Positions 14,972-24,779 of a stretch of DNA of 34,069 bases are shown here, in pieces. Every line of letters begins with the position of its first letter. Within the stretch, counting starts at the first letter, position 1. The notes under the pieces were generated by a model, which saw only the letters and a program-made list of their open reading frames with translations, was not told the DNA's origin and did no database searches. Position numbers and translations under genes: made by a program. The DNA comes from Pseudideonella sakaiensis (GTDB taxonomy: Bacteria > Pseudomonadota > Gammaproteobacteria > Burkholderiales > Burkholderiaceae_C), in the NCBI RefSeq assembly GCF_001293525.1, contig NZ_BBYR01000105.1, positions 1-34,069 of the forward strand. The letters run 5' to 3'.

Positions 14972-15890
14972 CTCCCGGCCGCTGCGCCGTCGCCAGGCTG
15001 CCCCGGCAGCAGTGGTGTTCACGGCGCGCGGTTGCCTGACACCCCGCTGGTTCCGTTCGGTCGCCGCATGGGCGGCCCTGACAGGCCTGCTCGCAGCCGC
15101 AGCGCCGGCAACTGCGCTGCAGGTGCTGGACGCCCGCGACGGCGTGGCCGTCGAGGCCGTGCTGTCGATCAAGGAGCCCACGCGCATCCGCATCGACGGC
15201 GCCGCGATCACGGACGTGTTCGGCAACATACATTCGAGCAACTGCGGCCCCGCCGCGCCGTCCTCCACCAGCAACGGTGCGCAGCCAGCTGCCGCCTTGC
15301 CGGCCGTGAACCCCGCGGGGGAGATCGTGCTGGAGTGCGACCGCGACAAGGGCGAGATCTACATCCGCCCGGTCGGCGACTCGCCCAAGCCGGTCAACCT
15401 GTTCATCTCGTCGGCGCACGCCACCTACACGCTGGTGCTACGCAAGGCAGACACCCCGGCCGACACCATCGTCATCCGCGACCCCGCCCAACGGGCGCTG
15501 CAGGCGATGCAGTCACCGACCGGCGCCGCGGGCTCGCAGACACCGCTGGTCAATGCCCCCAACCACATCCGGGGGCTGAAGACGCTGCTCCTGGCGATGG
15601 CGTCCGACCGCGTGCCGCCCGACATCCGTTTGGACGAACTCAACCAGCAGATCCAGCTCTGGGCGGAAGCCAGGTTCTCGCTGATGCGGCGCTACCAGGG
15701 CCGGGGTCTGGTGGGTGAGAAGTACCTGCTGCAGAACGTGAGCCAGGCCGTGATGGTGCTGGCGGAGCAGGAGTTCGACCGACCCGACAGCCCCGCGGGC
15801 GGACAGGTGCTGGCCGTGGCTGTCGAGCACCACAACCTGCGCCCGGGCGAGACCACCAACGTCTTCGTCATCCGCCGCGGAGGCCAGTGA
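14958..15890 (+). CDS. traK: TraK, secretin-like outer-membrane core protein
   Basis: TraK (VirB9-like) forms the periplasmic and outer-membrane ring of the F-type channel with TraB and TraV. The 310-aa protein has an unusually long, arginine-rich N-region followed by a hydrophobic signal segment ending near TALQV (about 53). The family's periplasmic domain follows: SIKEPTRIRIDG, then DVFGNI, then GEIVLECDRDKGEIYIRP. It ends in a VirB9-like region with VEHHNLRPGETTNVFV. The ATG at 14958 has an excellent AAGGAGG site 6 nt upstream and overlaps traE. The traB start overlaps its stop by one base. Confidence 0.92.
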   Translation: MPRRDSRPLRRRQAAPAAVVFTARGCLTPRWFRSVAAWAALTGLLAAAAPATALQVLDARDGVAVEAVLSIKEPTRIRIDGAAITDVFGNIHSSNCGPAAPSSTSNGAQPAAALPAVNPAGEIVLECDRDKGEIYIRPVGDSPKPVNLFISSAHATYTLVLRKADTPADTIVIRDPAQRALQAMQSPTGAAGSQTPLVNAPNHIRGLKTLLLAMASDRVPPDIRLDELNQQIQLWAEARFSLMRRYQGRGLVGEKYLLQNVSQAVMVLAEQEFDRPDSPAGGQVLAVAVEHHNLRPGETTNVFVIRRGGQ

Positions 15891-17335
15891 TGGTGTCGCC
15901 CTTGCCCCCCTCCGCAGCCGCCCTTCGCCAGTCGGCCACCCGCCTCGGCGCGCAACTGGCCGAGCGGATGACGCCGCGCCAGCGCCAGTTCGCGCTGCTG
16001 GGCGCGATCGTCGCCGCTGGCGTGGGCCTGCTGTGGCTGATCTTCGCGTCCACGGACACCGGCTCGTCATCCGGTGCGCGCAAGCCCGCCGCCGGCGCGC
16101 CGGGGCCGGTCACCAACATCGGCGTCATGCCGCCCGGCCAGCAGGTCAACCCGGTGGACCAGTGGGTCGGCACCGCAGGCAGCAAGCTTGCTCAATACGA
16201 GAGCGAGCGCGAGGAGCAGACCCGGCTCAACCGCGACCGCCAGGCCTTCGAGGCCCGCACGATGCAGCGATTCGCGGAACTGGAACAGCGCCTGACCTCG
16301 GCGACGCAGGCGACCCAGGGCGCCGCCGCTCCGGCGCCCGCTGCAGCCCCGGTTCCGCCCGTGCCTGCACCACTCCCACCCGCCTTGCCGTCGGTCTCGG
16401 CCGGCACGACGCCGACCGGGCTGCCGCCGGCGGCCAGCCTGCCGCTCCCTTCGACCTATGGCCCGGGCACGGCCGGCCGACAGTTGCCGGCGGGCATGCC
16501 GGGGCTGCCGACGGCCGACCCCGCACCGGCGGCGCCAGCCATCAGCCGCGTCACGCTGGTCGATCGCAGCATGCAAGGCAACCCCGGCACGAGCGGCAGC
16601 GCTTCGGAGCGTGCCGGCACACCGGCGGCCGAGCCTCGGACGCTGTCGACCTGGCTGCCGGTGAGCTTCACGCGCGGCACGCTGCTTGGCGGACTGGACG
16701 CACCCACCGGCGGGCAGGCGCAGTCCAACCCCCACCCGGTGCTGATCCGCCTGTCGGACAACGCGGTGCTGCCCAACCGCTTCCGTGGCGAGTACCGCGA
16801 GTGCTTCGTCATCGCGGCTGGCTACGGCGACATCAGCTCCGAACGGGCCTACCTCCGCACAGAGAACCTCTCGTGTGTCCGCGCCGACGGCGCGACCCTG
16901 GAAGTGAAGATCCAGGGCAGCGTCTACGGCGAGGACGGCAAGGTCGGCATGCGCGGCCGGCTGGTCACCAAGCAGGGCCAGATGCTGGCCAACGCCCTGC
17001 TGGCCGGCGTGGTCAGCGGCATCGGCCAGGGCCTGGCCACCTCGTCCACCAATGTCAGCACCTCGCCGCTGGGGACGATCACCAGCGCCTCGGGCGCCGA
17101 CGCCTACCGGGCCGGGCTCGGCACGGGTGTCGGCCGCGCCCTCGACCGGCTCGCCCAGTACTACATCAAGCTGGCCGAGAACACCTTCCCTGTGATCGAG
17201 GTCGACGCGGGCCGCGAGATCGATGTCGTCATCACCAAGGGCGTCCGCATCGATGTGCCGATGAGCGCCGCTGCCGCAGCGCCCCTTGCAGTCCGACCGA
17301 GCAACCCGGAGGTCTCCGACGATGCCAACAACTGA
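15890..17335 (+). CDS. traB: TraB, VirB10-like channel scaffold
   Basis: TraB spans the envelope and connects the inner-membrane ATPases to the outer-membrane core. The 481-aa protein has one membrane helix at about 33-52 and a predicted coiled coil at about 97-142 ([20 protein letters not shown]). A proline/alanine-rich linker runs to about 230. The C-terminal VirB10/TrbI-like domain has [33 protein letters not shown] and [15 protein letters not shown]. Pairs of cysteines in this domain (REC, LSC) are common in TraB. The ATG at 15890 shares its first base with the traK stop. It overlaps the dsbC-like gene by 14 nt. Confidence 0.94.
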   Translation: MVSPLPPSAAALRQSATRLGAQLAERMTPRQRQFALLGAIVAAGVGLLWLIFASTDTGSSSGARKPAAGAPGPVTNIGVMPPGQQVNPVDQWVGTAGSKLAQYESEREEQTRLNRDRQAFEARTMQRFAELEQRLTSATQATQGAAAPAPAAAPVPPVPAPLPPALPSVSAGTTPTGLPPAASLPLPSTYGPGTAGRQLPAGMPGLPTADPAPAAPAISRVTLVDRSMQGNPGTSGSASERAGTPAAEPRTLSTWLPVSFTRGTLLGGLDAPTGGQAQSNPHPVLIRLSDNAVLPNRFRGEYRECFVIAAGYGDISSERAYLRTENLSCVRADGATLEVKIQGSVYGEDGKVGMRGRLVTKQGQMLANALLAGVVSGIGQGLATSSTNVSTSPLGTITSASGADAYRAGLGTGVGRALDRLAQYYIKLAENTFPVIEVDAGREIDVVITKGVRIDVPMSAAAAAPLAVRPSNPEVSDDANN

Positions 17336-18239
17336 CAAGCCGTCGCCAGGCTTTGCCTATCCCTCTCCCGCCCCGCGTGCTCCCGTCCGGTGCCGCCGGC
17401 CCGCGGCCTGGGTCGTGGCCGGTGTGGCGGCCCTTGCCGCTGGTCACGCCGGCGCCGCCGCCGATGAGGCTCGGCTGCTGGCCGCGCTGCGCAAGGCACA
17501 CCCCGGCACGCAGTTCACGCAGGTGCAGCGCTCACCCGTGGCCGGCCTGTACGAGGTCTGGATGAACAGCAACGTGGCCTACGTGTCGCCGCGCAATCCG
17601 CGCTACTTCATCTTTGGCCGGGTCTTCGACACCCAGACCATGCAGGACCTCACCGGCCCCAGACTGGCTCGCGCGGCCACCGTCGCTGCGCAGGCCGGCC
17701 AGGCGCCCGGCGCGGGCCTTCCCTCGGCGCAGGCCGACAGGATGCCGGCTCCCGACGTACCCATCGCCTTCGACCAGCTGCCGCTGGCCGACGCGATCAA
17801 GACCGTGCGAGGCAGCGGCGGCAACGAGCACCGTCGCATCGCCGTCTTCAGCGACCCGGGTTGCTCGTTCTGCCGCCGACTCGAGCCCGAGCTGGCCGTC
17901 CTGGACGACGTGACGATCTTTACCTTCCTGGTGCCCTTCCAGGGCCGCGCGCGCCCGGTCTCGATCTGGTGCGCGGCGGACCGCGAGAAGGCCTGGCACC
18001 AGTTCATGCTGCAGGGGGACACCTCGCTGCTCAGGCCGGCGGGCGACCCGGCAGCCCCGCGTGCCCCGGAGTGCGACAACCCGCTCGACCGCAACCTCGC
18101 GCTCGCGCAACGCCTCGCCGTCCAGGGCACGCCCACCCTGGTCTGGGCGGACGGAACCCGAACCGACGGCTACGTCGACCGGACCGTGCTGCTCGCTCGC
18201 CTCCAGCAGGTGTCGAAGGTGGCGGGGGGCAAGCCATGA
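17322..18239 (+). CDS. dsbC: DsbC-like thiol-disulfide isomerase of the transfer cluster
   Basis: This periplasmic isomerase probably folds the cysteine-rich transfer proteins TraU, TraN and TraV. The 305-aa protein has a hydrophobic leader (about 28-47) and a DsbC-type N-terminal dimerisation region ([23 protein letters not shown]). Its thioredoxin domain carries the active site CSFC at 181-184 and a cis-proline in GTPTLVW at 269-275. Two further cysteines (WC at 217, EC at 251) could form a structural pair. The ATG at 17322 follows GGAGG by 9 nt inside the traB 3' end. The gene ends in an ATGA overlap with traV. SXT/R391-type elements carry dsbC in the same neighbourhood. Confidence 0.92.
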   Translation: MPTTDKPSPGFAYPSPAPRAPVRCRRPAAWVVAGVAALAAGHAGAAADEARLLAALRKAHPGTQFTQVQRSPVAGLYEVWMNSNVAYVSPRNPRYFIFGRVFDTQTMQDLTGPRLARAATVAAQAGQAPGAGLPSAQADRMPAPDVPIAFDQLPLADAIKTVRGSGGNEHRRIAVFSDPGCSFCRRLEPELAVLDDVTIFTFLVPFQGRARPVSIWCAADREKAWHQFMLQGDTSLLRPAGDPAAPRAPECDNPLDRNLALAQRLAVQGTPTLVWADGTRTDGYVDRTVLLARLQQVSKVAGGKP

Positions 18240-18958
18240 AGCAGCCCGCGGTCGTGTTCCACGCAGCTCCGACAGCGCGTGCTGCCCCAGCGACCGGGCT
18301 GGCCGCGGCGTCGGTGCTGCTGGCCTGGATGCTGAGCGGCTGCATGAGCATGAGCGGTCTCAGCGGCAGCTCCAGCTATGCCTGCAAGGCCCCGGACGGC
18401 GTGACCTGCGACTCCGTCTCCGGCACCTACGCCAATGCCGTGCAGAACAACCTGCCGAGTCAGCGGCGAACGGCTGGCGCCAACCCAGGCACGCCGCAAG
18501 CTCCGCGCGCGACGGAGGGCACCACCGGCGCAGCCGCGGCGGGCGCTGCAGGCGCGGCGGCCTCCCGCATCGCCCTATCGCCATCGCCGCCGCCCTCGCC
18601 CACGACCGTGCCGCTCCGGTCCTCGGCCCGCATCCTGCGGCTCTGGTTCAAGCCCTGGGAAGACGCCGATCGCGACCTCCACGACCAGGGTTACGTCTAC
18701 GTCCGGGTCGACGATGGCCAGTGGCTCGTCGAGCACGCGCAGCGGCGGATCCGCGATGCCTACGCACCGCTGCGGCCTCCGCCGCCCGCGTCCGGACGTC
18801 CTGCAGGCGGCGCCACCGAGTCGCGCGACCTCAGGACATCGAACCAGTCCGGCCGGACAGATCAACCGAGTGGTTCGCTGTCCCTGCCCGGCCTGACACC
18901 TCCGGCGGGCCGGCCGCAGATGCCCGTCGATCCGCGTGGCAACGAACCCAACGACTGA
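18236..18958 (+). CDS. traV: TraV, outer-membrane lipoprotein
   Basis: TraV (VirB7-like) anchors the TraK-TraB ring to the outer membrane. The 240-aa protein has a lipoprotein signal with Cys36 in LSGC. The TraV hallmark [16 protein letters not shown] (47-62) follows, with two conserved cysteines. The rest is low complexity, with Ala/Gly- and Pro-rich stretches around a more ordered segment ([16 protein letters not shown], then [15 protein letters not shown]). The start overlaps the dsbC stop as ATGA. Only 39 nt separate it from traC. Confidence 0.9.
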   Translation: MKQPAVVFHAAPTARAAPATGLAAASVLLAWMLSGCMSMSGLSGSSSYACKAPDGVTCDSVSGTYANAVQNNLPSQRRTAGANPGTPQAPRATEGTTGAAAAGAAGAAASRIALSPSPPPSPTTVPLRSSARILRLWFKPWEDADRDLHDQGYVYVRVDDGQWLVEHAQRRIRDAYAPLRPPPPASGRPAGGATESRDLRTSNQSGRTDQPSGSLSLPGLTPPAGRPQMPVDPRGNEPND

Positions 18959-18997
18959 CCTGACATCTGTTCCGGCCATCCCTGCGAGGCACGCTCC

Positions 18998-21598
18998 ATG
19001 CCCACTCCGTTCACCCCGACCGCTTCGACCCGATCCGCCGCCTTTCCCGGCGGCAGCCGCCCCGGCCACGGCAGCCTGGGATGGCTGGGCCTTGGCTCGC
19101 CTCCCGACACGCCGGCCGAGCAGTTCGCGTCCTGGCTGCCCTACTCGGCCTACCTCGCCGACGAGAAGCTCTTCGTCAACCGCGACAGCCTGGGCTTCAT
19201 GCTCGAGCTGATGCCGCAGTCGGGTGCCGACGACCGCATGGCCGAGGTGCTGATCTCGCTGTACTCGACCTGCCCACCAGCCACCGGGATCCAGTTCCAC
19301 CTCTTTGCCTCGCCGCACATCCGCGAGCAGCTGCGTCGCTACGCCAACCTGCGCGTCGAGGATGCCGACCAGGCCGACAAGGCCAAGCACTGGGGTCGCC
19401 CGGCGCGCAACGACAACCTGTTCCACCGCCTTGCTCGGCAGCGTGTGGGGCACCTGCTGCACGGTGCGCAGCAGTCGCTGACCACCGGCTTCCACTACAC
19501 GATCCGCGACTTTCGGCTGATGATGAGCGTGTCGGTGCCCGGCGGCGTGGAGCAGGCCGGCGACCTGACCCGGCGCGACGAGCTGGTCGCGCTGCGCGAG
19601 TCCATGGCGTCCACGCTGCGCTCGGCGTCGCTGCCCAGCCGTGTCTGCGACGCCGCGGACCTGATCAACTGGTGTGCGCTGTTCACCAACCCGGACCGGA
19701 TCTCCCAGACCGACGCCCCCAACCTTCACTATGACGACGGCCGCGAGATCCGCGATCAGATCGTCGATTTCGACACCATCCAGGACCCGCATCCTGCCGG
19801 TCTGACCCTCTGGAAGGAGGGCCACGAGGGATCGCTGGAAGCACGCTTCTACTCGATCAAGTCCTTCCCCGAGCGTTTTGCACTGTGGCAGATGGGCTCG
19901 CTGATCGGCGACCTGATGCAGCCGGCGCTGCAGTACAGCGCGCCCTTCCTGCTGACCATGGGCGTGCACGTGCTCGACCCCAACGTCATGAAGTCGGTGG
20001 TCACGGCCAACCACGTGCGTGCGACCCAGAACGCCCGCAGCAAGATGGCCGAGGTGATGCCCGACGTGGGCAAGAAGCTGCAAGACTGGACCGCGGCGGC
20101 CAACGCCATCGACGTGGGCAGCAGCCTGGTGAGCCTCTACCACCAGCTGGCGATCTTCTCGCCACCAGAGAAGGCAGTGTCCGCCCAGGAGACCGCCAAC
20201 GCGATCTGGCGCGGCCGGGGCTTCCAGCTCAATGCCGATGTCTACATGCACCGGCAGGCGCTGCTGGCCAGCCTGCCGATGACGCTGTCGGAGGCCTTCC
20301 ACAAGGACCTGGCCAAGATGCGCCGCGTCTCGCGCAAGACGATGGCCAATGCCATCCACCTGGCGCCGCTGATCGCCGAGTGGCGGGGCACGCGCACGCC
20401 GGCCCTGGTCTTCGGTGGCCGGCGCGGCCAGCTGATGACGCTGGACATCTTCGACAACGACCTGGGCAACTACAACTTCGCGATCATCGGCGCGCCCGGG
20501 TCCGGCAAGTCGGTGCTGATGAACGAGATGGCGTGGTCCTACCGGGCCATCGACGCCAAGGTGTGGATGCTCGACCTCGGCCGGTCCTTCGAGAAGCTGT
20601 GCCGCAAGGCCAAGGGCACGTACATCGAGTTCCGGCCCGACGTCGACATCTGCCTCAACCCCTTCACGCACATCGTCGACATCAACGAGGACATCGACAT
20701 GCTGGTGCCGGCCATCTCCAAGATGGCCTCGATGACCCGGCCGTTGGACGAGGTCCAGTACAAGGCCATCTCGGCGATGGTCATCAAGCTGTTCCGCGAG
20801 CACGGCAACGCGCTCACGGTGACCGCGCTTCGCGACGCCTTCAAGGCCGGCACCATCGAGGAGCTGGGCGTGCGCGAGGACCCGCGCATCCGCGACCTGG
20901 CCGTGATGCTGAACCCCTACGCGCGCGGCGGCCAGTACGAGCGCTTCTTCGAGGGGCGCAACAACATCGACTTCGGCAACGACTTCGTCGTCATCGAGAA
21001 CGAGGAGCTGAAGCGTCGGCCCGACCTGCATGCGGTCGTCAACATCCTGCTGCTGCACCAGATCACCGGCGAGATGTACCTGACGCGCAACCGGCGCAAG
21101 GTGCTCTTCATCGACGAGCTCAAGCAGCAGTTGGGCGACATCGGCGCCGACGACCCCGTGAAGGCGGCCGTGGTCGAGGAAGCCGCACGCCGTGCCCGCA
21201 AGTACGGCGGATCGCTCGGCACGGCCACGCAGAGCGCCGACGACTACTACGGCTCGGCCCAGATGGAGGCCGCCTTTAACTGCTCTGACTGGGTGTTCCT
21301 GCTGCGGCAGAAGCCCGAGTCGATCGAGATGCTCGACCGCAAGGGGCGGCTGTCGATGGACGAGCCCAAGAAGCGGCTGCTCAACTCGCTGCGCACGGAG
21401 CCTGGCGTGTTCTCGGAGGTTTACATCTCCTCGCCGGTGGGTGAAGGCGTGGCGCGCAACATCCTCGACCCGGCGACCCATCTGCTGTTCTCCAACAAGC
21501 TGGAGGACAACGCCCCGATCGACGAGCTGCGGGCGCAGGGCCTGAGCATCGACGACGCGATCACCGAGCTGCTGCGGCGGCGCGGGCACGCGGTGTGA
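18998..21598 (+). CDS. traC: TraC, VirB4-like pilus assembly ATPase
   Basis: TraC is the cytoplasmic ATPase that powers F-type pilus assembly at the inner membrane. The 866-aa protein has an N-terminal TraC/VirB4 domain with LPYSAYLADEKLFVNRDSLGF near 47-67. The C-terminal ATPase has Walker A GAPGSGKS at 498-505 and Walker B LFIDE at 703-707, with YGGSLGTATQSADDYY after it. Length is typical for TraC. The ATG at 18998 has a GAGG site at suitable distance. It is the longest gene of the transfer operon, and a TrbI-like gene follows 16 nt downstream. Confidence 0.95.
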   Translation: MPTPFTPTASTRSAAFPGGSRPGHGSLGWLGLGSPPDTPAEQFASWLPYSAYLADEKLFVNRDSLGFMLELMPQSGADDRMAEVLISLYSTCPPATGIQFHLFASPHIREQLRRYANLRVEDADQADKAKHWGRPARNDNLFHRLARQRVGHLLHGAQQSLTTGFHYTIRDFRLMMSVSVPGGVEQAGDLTRRDELVALRESMASTLRSASLPSRVCDAADLINWCALFTNPDRISQTDAPNLHYDDGREIRDQIVDFDTIQDPHPAGLTLWKEGHEGSLEARFYSIKSFPERFALWQMGSLIGDLMQPALQYSAPFLLTMGVHVLDPNVMKSVVTANHVRATQNARSKMAEVMPDVGKKLQDWTAAANAIDVGSSLVSLYHQLAIFSPPEKAVSAQETANAIWRGRGFQLNADVYMHRQALLASLPMTLSEAFHKDLAKMRRVSRKTMANAIHLAPLIAEWRGTRTPALVFGGRRGQLMTLDIFDNDLGNYNFAIIGAPGSGKSVLMNEMAWSYRAIDAKVWMLDLGRSFEKLCRKAKGTYIEFRPDVDICLNPFTHIVDINEDIDMLVPAISKMASMTRPLDEVQYKAISAMVIKLFREHGNALTVTALRDAFKAGTIEELGVREDPRIRDLAVMLNPYARGGQYERFFEGRNNIDFGNDFVVIENEELKRRPDLHAVVNILLLHQITGEMYLTRNRRKVLFIDELKQQLGDIGADDPVKAAVVEEAARRARKYGGSLGTATQSADDYYGSAQMEAAFNCSDWVFLLRQKPESIEMLDRKGRLSMDEPKKRLLNSLRTEPGVFSEVYISSPVGEGVARNILDPATHLLFSNKLEDNAPIDELRAQGLSIDDAITELLRRRGHAV

Positions 21599-21614
21599 CC
21601 CTGGCGAGGCTCCC

Positions 21615-22073
21615 ATGGACGTCGACGCCAGCGCCAGTCCGGGCCCAAAGCCCCAGCAGCCCGTCGCCGGGCCACTGGGCATGGCGCCAATCCTCCTCCA
21701 CGCGGCATTCGCGCTGCTGATCGTGCTGGGCACGCTGGCCGCCTACGACCGCGTGGTGGTGCGTCCGGCCCAGCGCGTCGGCGTCGTTGATGTCGGCGAG
21801 GTGTACCGGCAGAAGGAGGCCGAGTTCACCCAGCTCCTGACCCGTGCCACCACCGATGCCGACCGCGAGAAGGCGTTTGCGCTGGCCCGGAACTTCTCGC
21901 AGCGGCTGCCGGCGGCGCTGGAGGAACTGCCGCGCGACTGCGCCTGCCTGGTGATGCTGAAGAGCGCCGTGGCCGGCCGCACACCTCGGACCGTCGATCT
22001 GACGGCACTGCTGCAGCAGAAGCTGGGCCATCCCCACACACCCCACAGGAACGACCCCGAGGAGGCCCGATGA
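21615..22073 (+). CDS. trbI: TrbI-like F-type transfer protein
   Basis: This resembles the F-type TrbI family, small inner-membrane proteins that influence pilus outgrowth and retraction. The 152-aa protein has one membrane segment at about 24-43. A periplasmic part contains VVDVGEVYRQKEAEF (56-70) and a charged helical region, followed by LPRDCACLVMLKSAV (103-117). The match is based on size, topology, the VDVGEVY segment and the position after traC. The ATG at 21615 is preceded by GCGAGG. Its end overlaps the next gene as ATGA. Confidence 0.75.
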   Translation: MDVDASASPGPKPQQPVAGPLGMAPILLHAAFALLIVLGTLAAYDRVVVRPAQRVGVVDVGEVYRQKEAEFTQLLTRATTDADREKAFALARNFSQRLPAALEELPRDCACLVMLKSAVAGRTPRTVDLTALLQQKLGHPHTPHRNDPEEAR

Positions 22074-22612
22074 AGCGCAGCCTTCGCACCCAGGCCATCG
22101 ACTATGCGGCGCACATGCGGCGACGCTGGTACGTCTACCTGCCCGTCTTCGCGATCTGGGCCTTCGCCTACACGCGGCTCTTCATCGACCCGACGCCGCG
22201 GGTGCCGGTCCTGTTTAACTGGACGGGCAGCCTGCCCTACCGGGTGGCATGGCTGCAGCACGGCGAGCATCCGCTGCAGCGCGGCGAGTTCGTCATCTTC
22301 TCGTTTGCAGGCGAGGCGCGAGCCACGTACCCCGGATTGGACGGTCAGCCGTTCTTCAAGGTCGTGCGCGGCCTGCCGGGCGACGTGGTGACGGTGTCCG
22401 GCCGCACGGTGTCGGTCAACGGTGTCGTCGTCGGCACGGCCAAGGCCCAGGCCTTCGACCGGCGCCCGCTGGAGCCGATTGCGCCGACGGTGATCCCTCC
22501 GGGCCACTACTACGTGCAGGGTACCGGCCCGGACTCGTTCGACTCGCGCTACCGCAGCAGCGGGCTCGTGCGGGCCGAGCAGGTGCTGGGCACCGTGGTG
22601 CCACTGTTCTGA
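22070..22612 (+). CDS. trhF: S26-family signal peptidase of the transfer system (TrhF/TraF-RP4 type)
   Basis: Peptidases of this family mature pilin or related transfer proteins in the inner membrane. The 180-aa protein has one membrane helix at about 22-39. The presumed nucleophile is Ser54 in TGSLPYRV, and the general base is Lys97 in FFKVVRGLPGD. The C-terminal box PPGHYYVQGTGPDSFDSRY is typical of the family. Both catalytic residues are present. It overlaps the trbI-like gene by 4 nt. Whether it processes the local pilin or another substrate cannot be decided from sequence. Confidence 0.88.
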   Translation: MKRSLRTQAIDYAAHMRRRWYVYLPVFAIWAFAYTRLFIDPTPRVPVLFNWTGSLPYRVAWLQHGEHPLQRGEFVIFSFAGEARATYPGLDGQPFFKVVRGLPGDVVTVSGRTVSVNGVVVGTAKAQAFDRRPLEPIAPTVIPPGHYYVQGTGPDSFDSRYRSSGLVRAEQVLGTVVPLF

Positions 22613-22621
22613 GGGGCCGCC

Positions 22622-23032
22622 GTGGATCCGCACCTGATACTGCGTTGCCCGGTGCCCCGTCAAAGGGCCCAGCCGACCTCCCTGGCCTCGCTGGCTTCCC
22701 TTGTCGCCCTGACCGCGTTCGCAACGGCCTTGCCCGCGCTCGCGCAGATATCGTCCGAGCCGGCCATCACGGGCGACGTGCCGATGGCCGACTACCTTGC
22801 GCTGCTCCAGCAGATCTCCCCTGCGGCGCATCAAGGGGCGCAGGCCTATCTCCAGGCCCACGAGCGCCGGTGCCGCCGGAGTCTGTCGAGCCGCGAGCTG
22901 CGACAGGCGATGGCGGAAGGAGACGGCGATCCTGTGCTGATGGCGATGATCCGGGCCAGCCACCTCCAGGACGGGCCGGGCCTGACCCGGCTGGGCGAGC
23001 AGGTCTCATGCACCCGGAAGGCGGCAAGGTGA
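22622..23032 (+). CDS. Small exported protein of unknown function in the tra operon
   Basis: I do not recognise this 136-aa protein. It has a clear signal peptide (SLASLASLVALTAFATALPALAQ, split here as SLVALTAFA core, cleavage near residue 42). A mature part of about 94 residues is mostly helical with two cysteines (RRCRRS and VSCTRK) that could form a disulfide. The GTG start at 22622 is supported by a GAGGGG site. It ends in a GTGA overlap with traW, and its tight coupling argues that it belongs to the secretion machine. In F the place before traW holds no obvious homologue that I can name. Confidence 0.75.
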   Translation: MDPHLILRCPVPRQRAQPTSLASLASLVALTAFATALPALAQISSEPAITGDVPMADYLALLQQISPAAHQGAQAYLQAHERRCRRSLSSRELRQAMAEGDGDPVLMAMIRASHLQDGPGLTRLGEQVSCTRKAAR

Positions 23033-23703
23033 AGTTCGAACTGCCACTGCCCCGGACAGGCTGCATCAGCGCCCCGGCGCGCGTCACTCGGCGCCTGCTG
23101 GCGGTCGCCGCCATGATCCTGAGCACGGCCACCCACGCCGTGGACCTGGGGACCATCGGCCCGACCTACGGCATTGCCGAGCCCCACCTGCTGGAGTTCA
23201 TCCAGCAACGCCTGCGCGACAAGGAACGCTCGGGTGAACTGCAGCGTCTGATCGACGAGGCCCGCAGCCGCGGTGTGGCCGCCGTGCGCCAGCCCGCTCC
23301 GGTCGAGGGCGTACGAAGCACCGAGACTGCACGGTCCTGGACCATCGACCCCACCTTCACGCTCGACCGCAACATCGTCGATGCGCAGGGCCGGCTGCTG
23401 TTCCCTGCCGGGACGCGCAAGAACCCGCTGGAGGTGGTGTCGCTGTCCAAGCGGCTGCTGTTCTTTGATGCCCGTGACGGACGACAGGTCGCCCGGGCGC
23501 GCGAGCTGATCGCGCGCTACGACGGCAAGGTCAAGCCCATCCTGACCGGTGGCTCGTACCTTGCCTTGATGAAGGCCTGGCGCGTGCCGGTGTACTACGA
23601 CCAGCAGGGGACGCTGACCCGCCGATTCGGCATCAGGCAGGTGCCCGCCCTGGTCTCGCAGGAAGGCATGCGCCTGCGCGTCGACGAGGTGCTCGTGCAA
23701 TGA
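23029..23703 (+). CDS. traW: TraW, periplasmic pilus assembly protein
   Basis: TraW is a periplasmic protein that works with TraU and TrbC in F pilus assembly. The 224-aa protein has a signal peptide ending in STATHA, followed by the family start VDLGTIGPTYGIAEPHLLEF. Other family segments are WTIDPTFTLDRNI, LFPAGTRKNPLEVV and a C-terminal thioredoxin-like stretch with VPVYYDQQGTLTRRFGI and QVPALV. I prefer the GTG at 23029 (GTGA overlap, GGAAG site upstream); the in-frame ATG at 23008 would add 7 residues. It overlaps traU by 4 nt. Confidence 0.93.
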   Translation: MKFELPLPRTGCISAPARVTRRLLAVAAMILSTATHAVDLGTIGPTYGIAEPHLLEFIQQRLRDKERSGELQRLIDEARSRGVAAVRQPAPVEGVRSTETARSWTIDPTFTLDRNIVDAQGRLLFPAGTRKNPLEVVSLSKRLLFFDARDGRQVARARELIARYDGKVKPILTGGSYLALMKAWRVPVYYDQQGTLTRRFGIRQVPALVSQEGMRLRVDEVLVQ

Positions 23704-24779
23704 CCACCCTGCCCTCCCTGATCCGCTGGCTTGCCGCACAGAGGATGCCCGCGCTTCGCCGATGGGCCAGCCAACTGCTTGCCCGTGCGGTGCTGGCTGC
23801 CGTCCTGCCCTGGCTGGCGCCCGCGCAGGCCGCCGACAGCCTGACCTGCACCGGCCGCTTCCCCAACCCGATCACCGAGATCTGCTGGAGCTGCATCCTG
23901 CCGATCAGCATCGGCAGCGCCACCATCGCCAACTTCGATGGCCAAGAGGACATCCCTAACCCGTCGAACCCGGTTTGCAGCTGCGGCGTGAACCCCACCA
24001 TCGGCCTGTCGATCGGGTTCTGGGAGCCGGCCCGGCACGTGGAGGCCGTGCGCAAGCCGTTCTGCCTGGCCTCGCTGGGCGGCATCGACCTCGACCCCGG
24101 CATCCCGGCGCCGGCGGCGGCACGGTTTACGCGCCCCGAAGGCGATGGCGACGGCGGCAGCTTCTACCAGGCGCATTTCTACGTGAACCCAGTGCTGTAC
24201 TGGCTGGAGGTGGTGACCGACTTCCCGTGCCTGGAGCGGGGCTCGTTCGACCTGGCCTACCTGACCGAGGTGGACCCGCTGTGGAACGACGATGAGTTGA
24301 CCCTCATCCTCAACCCTGAGGCGGTGTTGTTCGCAAACCCCGTGGCGGTGGCGGCCTGCGCGGCCGATTGCGTGGCCGCGACCGCGGGTTTCGGCATCGC
24401 CGAGATGTTCTGGTGCGCCGGCTGCCAGGGTGGCATCTACCCCCTCGATGGCCACGTGCCGTACCACATGGGCGGCGTGCGAACGGCGGCCCTCATCGCG
24501 CAGCGGCTGACCGCCAAGATGCACCGCGAGCTGCTGGCCTGGGGCTGGCATGGCCGGCCAGGCCTGTGCGGGCCCTACTTCCTGCCGGCCATGGACAAGA
24601 CCGCCTACAAGACCCAGCTGACCTATCCGGTGGCCAACACCGCCAAGGACGGCGGGCGCTGCTGCCAGCCCTTCGGCCGCAGCACCATCGTCTGGGGCGC
24701 CGGCAAGGAGTACCCTGTGCGCGGCGAGGACTTCGCGTTCATGCTGTTTCGGAAGAGGAACTGCTGTGTGGGCTACTGA
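23700..24779 (+). CDS. traU: TraU, cysteine-rich periplasmic transfer protein
   Basis: TraU is a periplasmic protein required for DNA transfer and efficient pilus assembly. The 359-aa protein has a signal peptide ending near PAQAADS. Its mature part has 16 cysteines, which fits the local DsbC isomerase. Family landmarks are FPNPITEICWSCILPISIG, NPTIGLSIGFWEP, EMFWCAGCQGGIYPL and a C-terminal RCCQPFG with WGAGKEYP. The ATG at 23700 overlaps the traW stop (ATGA), and the gene overlaps trbC by 14 nt. Confidence 0.95.
   Translation: MTTLPSLIRWLAAQRMPALRRWASQLLARAVLAAVLPWLAPAQAADSLTCTGRFPNPITEICWSCILPISIGSATIANFDGQEDIPNPSNPVCSCGVNPTIGLSIGFWEPARHVEAVRKPFCLASLGGIDLDPGIPAPAAARFTRPEGDGDGGSFYQAHFYVNPVLYWLEVVTDFPCLERGSFDLAYLTEVDPLWNDDELTLILNPEAVLFANPVAVAACAADCVAATAGFGIAEMFWCAGCQGGIYPLDGHVPYHMGGVRTAALIAQRLTAKMHRELLAWGWHGRPGLCGPYFLPAMDKTAYKTQLTYPVANTAKDGGRCCQPFGRSTIVWGAGKEYPVRGEDFAFMLFRKRNCCVGY

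Noticed and set aside
18575-21733. A 1052-codon open frame on the minus strand opposite traC and traV
   Set aside because: It is the antisense shadow of traC, produced by high GC and codon bias. Its composition is rich in Val, His, Gln and Arg with no domain, and traC on the other strand is certain.
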